The notes: generated from the sequence alone by a model not told the origin. 55,762 bases of DNA from Methylococcaceae bacterium (GCA_021647585.1 JAKIUK010000021.1:1-55762); one strand, 5' to 3'. Shown: positions 16,387-25,628, counted from the first letter of the stretch. Made by a program: numbers and translations.

Positions 16387-16425
16387 TTGGTATAATACAT
16401 TTCGATTTATGTATTACCCGATTAA

Positions 16426-17811
16426 ATGACGATAGTAAAACAACAAAAGCATTCTTTGCCTTATTTTGAGGATAGTTCACTATTATTTGCTCCTATTGCA
16501 GGCAAAAAGTGGTCTGTTTTTCTTGATAGCGGATTTCCTTTTAGCGATCAAGGGCGCTACGACATTATCGTCACTGATCCTGTGACAACATTGGTTACCC
16601 GGGGAAATACGACTGAAATTTCAGAACAGGGTGAAGTAAGTTATTCAGGTGACGACCCTTTTCTATTAGTTAAAAATCATGTGAATTCCGGTTTTCAATG
16701 CATTGAAGATATTCCCTTTAATGGTGGAGCAATAGGTTATTTTTCTTATGATCTGGCACGGCGATTAGAAAAGTTACCCGTGATTTCTATAGATGAAGAA
16801 AATATTGCCGAAATGATGATAGGGATTTATTCATGGGCAGTTATTGTTGATCATTATAAGAAAAAAAGTTGGTTGGTTGGCAATGCAGCGGACAAAAACC
16901 AATGGCAAAACTTAATTGATCAATTTAGTTTGCTACCTACAAATAGTAATGAGGCCTCGTTTGTCATAACTGCAAAACCACAGTCAAATATGACTAAGTT
17001 ACGGTATCAACAAGCGTTTGATAAAATAAAAGCTTACTTGGTGGAAGGGGATAGTTATCAGGTTAATCTGGCACAACGATTTAGTAGTCCATGTTCTGGT
17101 AGCCCTTGGGCTGCGTATAAAACATTACGACAAATAAATGCGGCACCTTTTAGTGGTTTTCTTAATTTTCCTGAAGTACAAATATTAAGTTCTTCTCCTG
17201 AAAGGTTTCTTAAAGTCACTGACGCTATTGTGGAGACCAAACCTATTAAGGGAACACGACCCAGGCTTGTAGAGCAACAACAAGATATAAATCAAAAAAA
17301 TACATTATCAAACAGTGCAAAAGATCGAGCAGAAAACGTAATGATAGTGGACTTATTAAGGAACGATATCAGCAAAAACTGTAAAGAAGGCTCGGTTAAA
17401 GTCCCTAAACTGTTTGATGTTGAAAGTTTTGCAACAGTACATCATTTGGTTAGCACAGTGACTGGTGTTTTGGTAGAAGGACATCATGCATTGGATTTAT
17501 TGAGTAATAGTTTTCCTGGCGGTTCAATTACTGGAGCGCCTAAAATTCGTGCTATGGAAATCATTGAGGAGTTGGAACCCAATCGTCGAGGAATTTATTG
17601 CGGTTCTATAGGGTATATTGGTTTTGATGGCAACATGGATACTAATATCGCGATTCGGACTTTAGTGCATTCAGAAAATACCATTCGTTTCTGGGCAGGA
17701 GGAGGAATAGTTCATGATTCTGTGATGGCAGACGAATATCAGGAAAGTTTTGATAAAGCAGCTGCTTTATTGAGTGTTCTGGAAAAATTTAGCGCGCATG
17801 AAAGTCATTAA
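16426..17811 (+). CDS. pabB: Aminodeoxychorismate synthase component I
   Basis: Makes 4-amino-4-deoxychorismate from chorismate and ammonia, the precursor of p-aminobenzoate for folate and, here, for H4MPT via MptG. The 461-residue length and the chorismate-enzyme core are typical. The PIKGT motif that distinguishes PabB (reactive Lys) from TrpE is present near residue 275. Other conserved segments are SSSPERFL, DRAENVMIVDLLRND, SFPGGSITGAPK and GGGIVHDS near the end. The ATG at 16426 is the only reasonable start. The 3' end overlaps the MfnE-like gene by 14 bp. PabA and PabC are not in the window. Confidence 0.94.
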   Translation: MTIVKQQKHSLPYFEDSSLLFAPIAGKKWSVFLDSGFPFSDQGRYDIIVTDPVTTLVTRGNTTEISEQGEVSYSGDDPFLLVKNHVNSGFQCIEDIPFNGGAIGYFSYDLARRLEKLPVISIDEENIAEMMIGIYSWAVIVDHYKKKSWLVGNAADKNQWQNLIDQFSLLPTNSNEASFVITAKPQSNMTKLRYQQAFDKIKAYLVEGDSYQVNLAQRFSSPCSGSPWAAYKTLRQINAAPFSGFLNFPEVQILSSSPERFLKVTDAIVETKPIKGTRPRLVEQQQDINQKNTLSNSAKDRAENVMIVDLLRNDISKNCKEGSVKVPKLFDVESFATVHHLVSTVTGVLVEGHHALDLLSNSFPGGSITGAPKIRAMEIIEELEPNRRGIYCGSIGYIGFDGNMDTNIAIRTLVHSENTIRFWAGGGIVHDSVMADEYQESFDKAAALLSVLEKFSAHESH

Positions 17812-18370
17812 GCTGGGTGGTAGTTTAATGGATGATACGGCAATATTGACTCTATGTTTAAATACCATTGAACAAAAATCCAAGGAGCATATAGTCATTG
17901 TTCCGGGTGGTGGCATGTTTGCTGATCAGGTTCGTTCTGTTCAGAAACAATGGGGGTTTGATGATAATATAGCCCATCATATGGCGATTTTAGCAATGCA
18001 GCAAATGGCCTTGCTATACAAAAGTATTGCACAGTCTTTTTTTTTGGCTGAAAATATTTCGGCCATACAGAAAGCATTGGTCAATCATGCAACTATTATC
18101 TGGTCACCTGATATCAGAGAACTTAATTCTTCTCATGTAAAACCAAGCTGGGATGTTACTTCGGATAGTTTGTCAGCATGGTTAGCAAATCAATTAATGG
18201 CAGAAGAATTGATTTTGGTTAAGTCAGCAGAAATTCCATTGGAATTAAGTATTCAGGATATGCAAATTCAGGGCTTGCTCGATATGGCCTTTAACGAATT
18301 TACTAAAAATTCAAGCTATAAAATCACTTTAATTAACAAACATAGATTTAATGAATACGCCTTTACTTAG
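17798..18370 (+). CDS. MfnE-like amino acid kinase family protein
   Basis: A 190-residue member of the amino acid kinase superfamily: the N-terminal MKVIKLGGSLMDD phosphate loop, then IVIVPGGGMFADQVRSV near residue 30, AHHMAILAMQQM, and SWDVTSDSLSAWLA near residue 120, which holds a substrate/ATP-binding Asp. The arrangement and short length match archaeal MfnE, which phosphorylates 5-(aminomethyl)-3-furanmethanol phosphate in methanofuran synthesis. The ATG at 17798 is chosen because the longer frame to 17774 reads only the end of pabB in another frame. It overlaps pabB by 14 bp and the DUF2959 gene by 20 bp. Its placement with pabB and, originally, mfnF supports a cofactor role. Confidence 0.82.
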   Translation: MKVIKLGGSLMDDTAILTLCLNTIEQKSKEHIVIVPGGGMFADQVRSVQKQWGFDDNIAHHMAILAMQQMALLYKSIAQSFFLAENISAIQKALVNHATIIWSPDIRELNSSHVKPSWDVTSDSLSAWLANQLMAEELILVKSAEIPLELSIQDMQIQGLLDMAFNEFTKNSSYKITLINKHRFNEYAFT

Positions 18371-19013
18371 TCAGCTATTAGAATTACTCAAAAAAACAAT
18401 AAATAGCGTTTATTATAAAAGCCGAGAGTCTGTGCTGGGTCATCATAAACGGGATATTGTTGTTATCCAGGTTGATCAGGCATGTCATAGTCTTAAAGGC
18501 ACTAGAGACCAGTTTGAAGATGCTTTACAACAATTTAAGGATATAGTGAATGTAGACAAAACATCACTGGAGCATCGTTATAAATTATTGCAAAGGCAAT
18601 TTGAATTTTGCAAAGGCAAATCGGATGATGTTAGTCATAGAATTGCAGCGATAGAAGAAGTCAGTACATCTTTGTTTAAAGAATGGGAAGATGAATTAGG
18701 GCAATATAGTAATCGTGCATTACGTTCCCGTAGCCGACAGCAACTGAAAGCATCCAAGCAACAATATACTCGATTAATTAAAACCCTGCGTAAAGCTGAA
18801 AGCCGAATTCATCCGGTTTTATCTGCCTTTAAGGATCATGTCCTATTTTTAAAACATAATCTAAATGCCCAGGCAATTGCTGCGTTACAACATGAATTTG
18901 TTGAAATAGGTATTGATATATCGCAATTAATAGAGGTTATGGAAATTACTATTAATGAGGCCAGTCAGTTTGTTTCAACACTGGTTGACCAAAAAATTCT
19001 GCCTACATCTTAG
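18351..19013 (+). CDS. DUF2959 family coiled-coil protein
   Basis: A 220-residue, mostly helical protein. Family-like segments include GHHKRDIVVIQVDQACHS near residue 28, the FEDALQQFKDIV repeat-like helix, FKEWEDELGQYSNRALR around residue 105, and FKDHVLFLKHNLNAQAIAAL near residue 163. There is no signal peptide or membrane span. The function of the family is unknown. The ATG at 18351 lies inside the end of the MfnE-like gene (20-bp overlap), and mutL begins 9 bp later, so it links the cofactor genes to the mutL-miaA-hfq cluster in one transcript. Confidence 0.82.
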   Translation: MNTPLLSQLLELLKKTINSVYYKSRESVLGHHKRDIVVIQVDQACHSLKGTRDQFEDALQQFKDIVNVDKTSLEHRYKLLQRQFEFCKGKSDDVSHRIAAIEEVSTSLFKEWEDELGQYSNRALRSRSRQQLKASKQQYTRLIKTLRKAESRIHPVLSAFKDHVLFLKHNLNAQAIAALQHEFVEIGIDISQLIEVMEITINEASQFVSTLVDQKILPTS

Positions 19014-19021
19014 GAATAATA

Positions 19022-20845
19022 ATGCGTATCCGCTCCCTCCCAGTACAACTTGTTAACCAAATAGCCGCGGGTGAAGTGGTTGAAAGACCTTCCTCAGTTG
19101 TAAAAGAATTAGTAGAAAACTGTTTCGATGCAGGTGCTACACATATTGTTATAGACATCGAGCAAGGAGGCGCTAGAGTTATCAGGGTTCGTGATAATGG
19201 TTGTGGTATTTTTAAAGAGGATTTACCACTTGCGCTCTCTCGTCATGCTACCAGTAAAATAAATAACCTACAAGATTTAGAGCGCGTTTCCAGTATGGGC
19301 TTTCGTGGAGAAGCTTTACCCAGTATTAGTTCTGTTTCCCGCTTAACTTTAATATCTCGCACAGATAAAACGGATTGTGCATGGAAAGTCAGTGCTGATG
19401 GTTCGGAAACAGACTTTGATCCACAACCTGATCCTCACCCAGCCGGTACTACAGTTGAGGTAATTGATCTATTTTATAATACGCCTGCACGACGAAAGTT
19501 TTTGAAAACAGAAAAAACGGAATTTGCACATATAGAAAGCCTGATTAAGAAAATGGCTTTAAGCCGATTTGATATGGGTTTTTTATTAAATCATAATCAG
19601 AGGGAGGTCATTAATCTAAAACCGGCAGCATCAGAGCAGCAACAAGAAAAGCGTATTGCCAGTATTTGTGGCTTAGCTTTTATAGAAAATTCGGTAAAAA
19701 TTGATTTTGTAGCATCAGGGTTGCAATTGTCGGGTTGGGTAGGTTTACCTACGTTTTCTCGTAGTCAACAAGACATGCAGTTTTTTTATGTCAATGGACG
19801 GTTAATTAAAGACCGCTTAGTTACTCATGCTGTAAAACAGGCGTATCAAGATGTGTTATTTCATGGTCGGCATCCTGTTTTTGTTTTGTATTTAACCTTG
19901 GATCCTGCCTTGGTTGATGTTAATGCCCATCCTGCAAAACTTGAAGTAAGGTTTCGAGAAGGTCGTTTAGTACATGATTTTTTGTTTAAAGCGTTGCATC
20001 GGTCCTTAGCTGAACTTAGACCGGGGGAGCAACAAAATAATGCGGTTGTTAAAATTGAAGAAGTTATACCGTTACAGAAAGAAGTCTCAGACACGCCCAT
20101 CCCTATACAGCAAAGGACATTTAATTCTTCTATACCTATGCAATCATCTTTACCGATGAAAGTCGCTGAAGAAATCGAAGCCTATGCTGCACTGTATCCA
20201 AAAAAAGAACAAAGGTCGTATGTTAGTACGGATGTATTGATTGCTGATGGTCAACAGGGTAGTTATCCCTTAGGCTTTGCAATAGCCCATTTACATCATA
20301 TTTTTATCTTATCGGAAACTAAAAAGGGGATCATTCTAGTTGATGCACATGCTGCACATGAACGTGTTACTTATGAAAGATTAAAAAAACAATATCATAG
20401 TGGCAGAGTCCCCAGTCAACCGCTATTATTGCCTATAAAAATTCAAGTAAGCAGTTTAGAAGCCGATTTGGCAGCGCAAGAGCATGTTTTTTTTAGTGCG
20501 TTAGGCTTTGAAATTAATCGATCAGGGCCTGAAACTATTATATTAAGAGCAACTCCGGCTTTATTGGGAAAAGAAGATATGGATGCTTTGATCAGAGATA
20601 TACTTGCTGATTTAGTTACAGATGGAATGAGTCAACGAGTGCTGGAGAAATCAAATGAAATTTTAGCAACGATAGCTTGCCATGGTTCTGTCAGAGCCAA
20701 GCGTAAATTAACGATTGATGAAATGAACGCTTTACTGAGAGATATGGAGCAAACGGAAAGAATTGGTCAGTGTAATCATGGTCGGCCTACCTGGATTGAG
20801 TTGAGTATTTCAGATTTAGATAAGTTTTTTCTTCGTGGGCAATAG
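19022..20845 (+). CDS. mutL: DNA mismatch repair protein MutL
   Basis: Links mismatch recognition by MutS to strand incision. The GHKL ATPase motifs are intact: ELVENCFDAGA, RDNGCGI, and GFRGEALPSI in the first 100 residues. The dimerisation domain is at the C-terminus. The C-terminus carries DAHAAHERVTYE, fitting the endonuclease motif DxHAx2Ex4E of nuclease-type MutL (Gln replaced by Ala), plus ACHGSVRAK and CNHGRP. This suggests that, unlike E. coli MutL, it nicks DNA itself. It is 607 residues, start ATG 19022. It overlaps miaA at its 3' end by up to 11 bp. Confidence 0.97.
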   Translation: MRIRSLPVQLVNQIAAGEVVERPSSVVKELVENCFDAGATHIVIDIEQGGARVIRVRDNGCGIFKEDLPLALSRHATSKINNLQDLERVSSMGFRGEALPSISSVSRLTLISRTDKTDCAWKVSADGSETDFDPQPDPHPAGTTVEVIDLFYNTPARRKFLKTEKTEFAHIESLIKKMALSRFDMGFLLNHNQREVINLKPAASEQQQEKRIASICGLAFIENSVKIDFVASGLQLSGWVGLPTFSRSQQDMQFFYVNGRLIKDRLVTHAVKQAYQDVLFHGRHPVFVLYLTLDPALVDVNAHPAKLEVRFREGRLVHDFLFKALHRSLAELRPGEQQNNAVVKIEEVIPLQKEVSDTPIPIQQRTFNSSIPMQSSLPMKVAEEIEAYAALYPKKEQRSYVSTDVLIADGQQGSYPLGFAIAHLHHIFILSETKKGIILVDAHAAHERVTYERLKKQYHSGRVPSQPLLLPIKIQVSSLEADLAAQEHVFFSALGFEINRSGPETIILRATPALLGKEDMDALIRDILADLVTDGMSQRVLEKSNEILATIACHGSVRAKRKLTIDEMNALLRDMEQTERIGQCNHGRPTWIELSISDLDKFFLRGQ

Positions 20846-21785
20846 AGTGAGTAGGCGTGACTTGCCCTCTGCAATCTTTATTATGGGGCCAACAGCTTCA
20901 GGGAAAACAAAGTTAGCAGTGCAACTGGCAAAGCAGCTGGATACTGAAATAATAAGTGTTGATTCAGTTTTGGTGTATAAAGGTATGGATATTGGTACTG
21001 CAAAGCCGTCCTTAGAAGAAAGGCAAGGTATTCCACATCATTTAATTGATATTCTTGATCCGTCTGAAGTTTTTTCAACGGGCAGTTTTAGAAAAATTGC
21101 ATTGCAATTGATGGAAGATATTAGCCGTCGCGGAAAAATACCTGTCTTAGTGGGTGGAACTATGCTTTATTTCAATTCACTATTTAATGGACTGGCATCG
21201 TTGCCAGAAGCTAATCTAGAGATTAGAAAAAAACTTGATGATGAGTTGCTTGCTATTGGAAAAGAAGCGATGCATGCCAGGCTTAAAAGTATAGATCCTG
21301 AGTCAGCACTGAGAATTCATCCGAATGATCCACAAAGAGTACAGAGGGCTTTGGAGGTTTATGAATTGAGTGGAAAACCTATGACCCGGTTTTTTTATGA
21401 GGCTCAGCAACAACAAATCCCTTACAAAAAGATTAAGCTTATTATTGCGCCTGAAGACAGATTACAATTGCATGAAAAAATAGCGCAGCGATTCAGGTTA
21501 ATGATTGAACAGGGTTTGATAGATGAAGTGAGCACTTTATATCAAAGAGGTGATTTATCTGAGTCATTACCCGCAATTAGAGCAGTAGGTTATCGTCAAG
21601 CCTGGTCATATCTACAAGGAGAATATGATTTGGATACGGTGATAGAAAAAGCAATAATTGCAACCAGACAGTTAGCAAAAAGACAATTTACCTGGTTGCG
21701 TAGAGAAGATGATATTTTAAGGTTTCAATCCTATGAAGCTGACCTATATGACAAAGTCGTGAAAAGTATCGAAAATTGTTTATAG
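20835..21785 (+). CDS. miaA: tRNA dimethylallyltransferase
   Basis: Transfers a dimethylallyl group to A37 of tRNAs reading codons that start with U. The P-loop FIMGPTASGKTKLAV lies near residue 16. Other conserved segments are SVDSVLVYKGMDIGTAKPS, HHLIDILDPSE, LVGGTMLYFNSL, and AIRAVGYRQAW towards the end. The start is GTG 20835 (inside the mutL stop) or GTG 20847; the ATG at 20883 would cut into the P-loop strand and is unlikely. About 312-316 residues, normal for the family. It precedes hfq in the usual mutL-miaA-hfq-hflX order. Confidence 0.96.
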   Translation: MGNRVSRRDLPSAIFIMGPTASGKTKLAVQLAKQLDTEIISVDSVLVYKGMDIGTAKPSLEERQGIPHHLIDILDPSEVFSTGSFRKIALQLMEDISRRGKIPVLVGGTMLYFNSLFNGLASLPEANLEIRKKLDDELLAIGKEAMHARLKSIDPESALRIHPNDPQRVQRALEVYELSGKPMTRFFYEAQQQQIPYKKIKLIIAPEDRLQLHEKIAQRFRLMIEQGLIDEVSTLYQRGDLSESLPAIRAVGYRQAWSYLQGEYDLDTVIEKAIIATRQLAKRQFTWLRREDDILRFQSYEADLYDKVVKSIENCL

Positions 21786-21915
21786 GATAAATACTTTAAT
21801 TATCTTGGGAACTTGAATTTAAATGTTTTGTCACTATTATCAATTCAGCTATCTTGATAATTAAGTTTATTGTGGATAATGTAGTTGAGGAAAAATAATA
21901 ATAAGGAGAAATAGG

Positions 21916-22155
21916 ATGTCAAAAAGTCAAAATTTACAGGATAATTTTTTAAATACTTTAAGAAAAGAGCATACGCCAGTATCAATTTTCTTGGTGAATG
22001 GTATTAAACTACAGGGACGAGTGGATTCATTTGATCAATATGTGATTATGCTAAAAAACACAATGAACCAAATGGTATACAAACATGCAATTTCGACCAT
22101 AGTACCTGGCAAGCCAGTTAAGATGATACGAAATAGCGACCCTATTGAAGAATAA
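21916..22155 (+). CDS. hfq: RNA chaperone Hfq
   Basis: Sm-like hexameric RNA chaperone that pairs small RNAs with mRNAs. The 79-residue sequence contains the family core LQDNFLNTLRKEHTPVSIFL, VNGIKLQGRVDSFDQYVIML, and YKHAISTIVP with the KH distal/proximal-site residues. The C-terminal tail is short, as in many non-enteric gammaproteobacteria. It has a strong AAGGAGA ribosome-binding site before the ATG. The 130-bp gap after miaA suggests its own promoter in addition to read-through. Confidence 0.98.
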   Translation: MSKSQNLQDNFLNTLRKEHTPVSIFLVNGIKLQGRVDSFDQYVIMLKNTMNQMVYKHAISTIVPGKPVKMIRNSDPIEE

Positions 22156-22176
22156 TAAAGCAAACTGGAGTGTTTT

Positions 22177-23445
22177 TTGTTTGATCGCCCTGCATCTGGT
22201 GAACGTGCAATATTAGTTCATCTTTCTCTGCAAGTAGGCCAGGAAGACTTATACGAATTAAAAGAACTTGCAAAATCTGCAGGTGCAGAACCGGTTCATG
22301 TAGTGACTGGAAGTCGACAAAGGCCAGATCCCAAATATTTTGTTGGTAAAGGTAAACTGGAAGAAATAAAGTCTGATATCGCTTTTTATGAAGCAGACAT
22401 CGTATTAGTCAATCATTCACTGTCACCGAGTCAGGAAAGAAATCTGGAACAAGCACTCGAAGTTCGCGTGGTTGATAGGAATGGACTTATTTTAGATATT
22501 TTTGCTTTGCGTGCCCAGACATTTGAAGGCAAGTTACAAGTTGAATTGGCTCAGCTCAAGCATTTATCAACTCGATTAATTAGAGGCTGGACGCATCTTG
22601 AACGCCAGAAAGGTGGGATTGGAATGCGTGGACCGGGTGAAACTCAGCTTGAAACGGATAGACGATTGCTGAATAATCGTATTAAGCAAATTCAACAGCG
22701 GCTGGCAAAGGTAAGCAAACAACGTAGCCAAGGTAGAAGAAAAAGAAAAAAATCTGAAATTCCTTCTGTTTCATTGGTTGGTTACACCAATGCGGGAAAG
22801 TCTACTTTATTCAATACCTTAACGGGTGCAGATATTTATGTGGCTAATCAACTTTTTGCTACTTTGGATCCAACATTAAGGTCATGCAGTCTTAAAAATG
22901 GTTCTGAAATTGTACTTGCAGATACAGTGGGTTTTATTCGGCATTTACCGCATGAGTTGGTAGCTGCATTCAGGTCCACATTACAGGAAGCGAGTGAGGC
23001 TAACTTGTTGTTACATGTGATTGATGCCAATGCAGAAGACAGAGATGATACTATCTATCAGGTAAATCAGGTTCTGGAACATATTGATGCCAACGAAGTT
23101 CAGCAACTACAGGTGTATAATAAAATTGATTTGCTGGACAGTGTTGAACCTCATATAGACCGTGATGAAGTCGGTATTCCTATAAGGGTGTGGATGTCAG
23201 CAGCTACAAGTGCTGGATCTGAGTTATTGTTTCAGGCATTGACTGAAATATTTTCAAGCACCAAAGTTATGCGCAAATGCTATTTACAGCCTGACCAGGG
23301 TGGGGTACGTGCAAGTCTTTTTAATTATGCAAAGATCATAGAGGAAAAAAACAATGACTTTGGTGGTTGGGACTTATCAATTGAAATAGATAAAAAACAT
23401 TTAGGTCTGTTAAAGTCGGTCAAAGTTGAAGAGATCGATGAGTAA
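22177..23445 (+). CDS. hflX: Ribosome-rescue GTPase HflX
   Basis: GTPase that splits stalled ribosomes under heat stress. The N-terminal HflX domain (residues 1-180) includes VGKGKLEEIK and GGIGMRGPGETQLETDRR. The G domain has G1 GYTNAGKST, G2 around ATLDPT, G3 DTVGFI and G4 NKID. At 422 residues it has the usual length. The start is TTG 22177: GGAG lies 6 bases upstream and the encoded FDRP..GERA sequence fits the conserved N-terminus. It begins 21 bp after hfq, so the two are co-transcribed. Confidence 0.96.
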   Translation: MFDRPASGERAILVHLSLQVGQEDLYELKELAKSAGAEPVHVVTGSRQRPDPKYFVGKGKLEEIKSDIAFYEADIVLVNHSLSPSQERNLEQALEVRVVDRNGLILDIFALRAQTFEGKLQVELAQLKHLSTRLIRGWTHLERQKGGIGMRGPGETQLETDRRLLNNRIKQIQQRLAKVSKQRSQGRRKRKKSEIPSVSLVGYTNAGKSTLFNTLTGADIYVANQLFATLDPTLRSCSLKNGSEIVLADTVGFIRHLPHELVAAFRSTLQEASEANLLLHVIDANAEDRDDTIYQVNQVLEHIDANEVQQLQVYNKIDLLDSVEPHIDRDEVGIPIRVWMSAATSAGSELLFQALTEIFSSTKVMRKCYLQPDQGGVRASLFNYAKIIEEKNNDFGGWDLSIEIDKKHLGLLKSVKVEEIDE

Positions 23446-23572
23446 ATAGGATATTTTTTTAAATTATTAATTTAATTAATCAGAAATTGTTAATTTGCGA
23501 TAAAATAGTACTAATAGGCAGAATAGCCATTTTTTATGAACTATAACTTTTAAATTTAGTGTGGAGCAGTAG

Positions 23573-24769
23573 ATGTCCTGGAATGAGCCCGGTGGCGATA
23601 AGAAAGACCCTTGGAGCGGTCGTAAAAATGAGAATGGTCCTCCTGATCTGGACGAAGTAATTCGATCATTTCAAGAAAAGTTAGGTGGTATTTTTGGAGG
23701 AGGTTCCGGTGGAGGCGACTCAACAGGTGGTGGATCATTAAAAAGTTTAGGTGTCCTTGCCGCCGGTGCAATCGTGTTATGGGGTTTGAGTGGCTTCTAC
23801 ATTGTTGATGAAGGAACACGTGGCGTGGAGACACGTTTTGGCGCCTATGTGACTACCACGCAGCCAGGTTTAAACTGGCGTTTTCCAACACCTATTGAGC
23901 AAGTTCAAGTTGTTGATGTGCAAAATGTTCAGGTGGTTGAAGTGGGTTATCGCTCCGGTGGCCGTCAAGGTGGAGGGTCTGTACCCAGAGAAGCATTAAT
24001 GTTGACTAAAGATGAAAACATTGTTGATGTTCGTCTGGCTGTACAATATCAAGTTAAAAATGCCAAGAATTATGTATTTAATGTACTGAACCCTACGGCG
24101 ACTCTTAAACAAGTAACAGAAGGCGTAGAACGTGGAGTCATTGGACACAGTACTATGGATTTTGTTTTAACCGAAGGACGTAGCGAGATTGTTGCTGAAA
24201 TTCAGACAGAAATTCAAAAAGTAATGGATGCCTATGAATCTGGCATTTTAATAACCACTGTAAATCTTCAAGATGCGCAACCCCCTGAACAAGTTCAGGG
24301 TGCCTTTGAAGATGCTATTAAAGCGCGTGAAGATAAACAACGCTTCATCAATGAAGCAGAAGCTTATTCAAATGAAGTAGTTCCTGTAGCACGTGGTGCG
24401 GCATCAAGAAAAATACAGGAAGCAGAAGGTTATAAAGTAAGTGTTATTGCTGAGGCAACGGGTGAAGTGAGTCGTTTTTCACAGTTGCTAACAGAATATA
24501 ATAAGGCACCTAAAGTCACCAGGCAAAGAATGTATCTGGAATCTATGGAGCAAGTTTTAAGTAATACTTCTACAGTAATGGTTGATGTGAAGGGTGGGAA
24601 TAATTTGCTTTATTTACCTTTGGATAAGTTAGGTAACAAAACAGCAAGTGCTATAGCAGACAATTCTGCTAAAAGGTCAAACTTAAGAACTATTCCAAAA
24701 CCAATAAGAAATACTAGTACTTCACGATCCTCAAATCGTGGGCGTGGTCGTGATGTGAGGGGACGGTAA
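23573..24769 (+). CDS. hflK: FtsH protease regulator subunit HflK
   Basis: Membrane-anchored SPFH/prohibitin protein; with HflC it forms the large cage that regulates the FtsH protease. The N-terminus is cytoplasmic and glycine-rich (MSWNEPGGDKKDPW, then GGGSGGGD), followed by one membrane span (LGVLAAGAIVLWGLSGFYIV, residues ~62-81) and the SPFH domain starting VDEGTRGVETRFG. The C-terminal helical region carries many charged residues. It is 398 residues and ends 1 bp before hflC. A 127-bp AT-rich gap separates it from hflX and probably holds a promoter. Confidence 0.96.
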   Translation: MSWNEPGGDKKDPWSGRKNENGPPDLDEVIRSFQEKLGGIFGGGSGGGDSTGGGSLKSLGVLAAGAIVLWGLSGFYIVDEGTRGVETRFGAYVTTTQPGLNWRFPTPIEQVQVVDVQNVQVVEVGYRSGGRQGGGSVPREALMLTKDENIVDVRLAVQYQVKNAKNYVFNVLNPTATLKQVTEGVERGVIGHSTMDFVLTEGRSEIVAEIQTEIQKVMDAYESGILITTVNLQDAQPPEQVQGAFEDAIKAREDKQRFINEAEAYSNEVVPVARGAASRKIQEAEGYKVSVIAEATGEVSRFSQLLTEYNKAPKVTRQRMYLESMEQVLSNTSTVMVDVKGGNNLLYLPLDKLGNKTASAIADNSAKRSNLRTIPKPIRNTSTSRSSNRGRGRDVRGR

Positions 24770-24770
24770 T

Positions 24771-25628
24771 ATGGGACAAAATAAAATTTTAATAACGGTA
24801 GCAGTTCTGTTTTTTCTGGTTTCGACGTCAGTTTTCACTGTATCAGAAACTGAGAGAGCCATTAAATTCCGTTTAGGGGAAGTGATAGATTCTGAGTTTG
24901 AGCCGGGTTTACACTTTAAAATGCCGTTTATTAATAATGTAAAGAAGTTTGATTCACGTATTTTGACATTAGATTCAAAACCTGAACGTTTTTTAACAGC
25001 AGAAAAGAAAAATGTAATCGTTGATTCATTTGTTAAATGGAAAATTGCCGATGTAAAAACCTTTTACACATCTGTTGCTGGTGATGTTAGGCAAGCAAAT
25101 ATTCGTTTAGATCAAATTATTAAAGATGCTTTTCGTAGTGAATTTAGTAAGCGCAATATAAAAGAATTGGTTTCTGCTGATCGTAATGCAATTCGAACTG
25201 CATTAATTACCCTTGCTTCACCCATTGCTGAAAAATTGGGTGTCGAAATAGTTGACGTACAAGTTAAACGAATTGATTTGCCCCCTGAAGTGAGTACTTC
25301 CGTTTATCGACGGATGGAAGCTGAACGGGAAAGAGTGGCTAGAGAGTTTCGTTCGCAAGGTAAAGAAGCGGCAGAACGTATCCGTGCAGATGCGGATAAA
25401 CAACGAGAAATTATTTTAGCAAATGCTTTTCGTGATGCCGAGGTTCTTCGTGGTGCGGGTGATGCAACGGCAGCTGATATATATGCTAAAGCCTATGGTG
25501 AAGATATTGAGTTTTTTAGCTTTTATCGAAGTATGAATGCTTATAAGAAAACATTCCGAAATGCGGGTGATATGCTGGTAGTTGAGCCAGATTCTGATTT
25601 CTTTAAGTATTTTAAAAAGCAGCAATAA
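24771..25628 (+). CDS. hflC: FtsH protease regulator subunit HflC
   Basis: Partner of HflK in the FtsH-controlling membrane complex. It has an N-terminal membrane anchor (ILITVAVLFFLVSTSVFTVS), then the SPFH domain with VSETERAIKFRLGEV, and the conserved RMEAERERVAREFRSQGKEA helix near residue 180. The 285 residues are normal. It starts 1 bp after the hflK stop and ends before a double hairpin terminator, so hflK-hflC is the end of this operon. Confidence 0.96.
   Translation: MGQNKILITVAVLFFLVSTSVFTVSETERAIKFRLGEVIDSEFEPGLHFKMPFINNVKKFDSRILTLDSKPERFLTAEKKNVIVDSFVKWKIADVKTFYTSVAGDVRQANIRLDQIIKDAFRSEFSKRNIKELVSADRNAIRTALITLASPIAEKLGVEIVDVQVKRIDLPPEVSTSVYRRMEAERERVAREFRSQGKEAAERIRADADKQREIILANAFRDAEVLRGAGDATAADIYAKAYGEDIEFFSFYRSMNAYKKTFRNAGDMLVVEPDSDFFKYFKKQQ

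Larger units (their letters stand above)
16022..16425. other. Intergenic stretch before pabB
   Basis: About 400 bp holding no intact gene. It contains, in order, an AT-rich spacer, the foldback element 16105-16271, the relict mfnF end 16270-16386, and 39 bp with a TATAAT at 16391-16396 that could be the -10 of a pabB promoter. No good -35 box was found at the right spacing. Confidence 0.6.
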
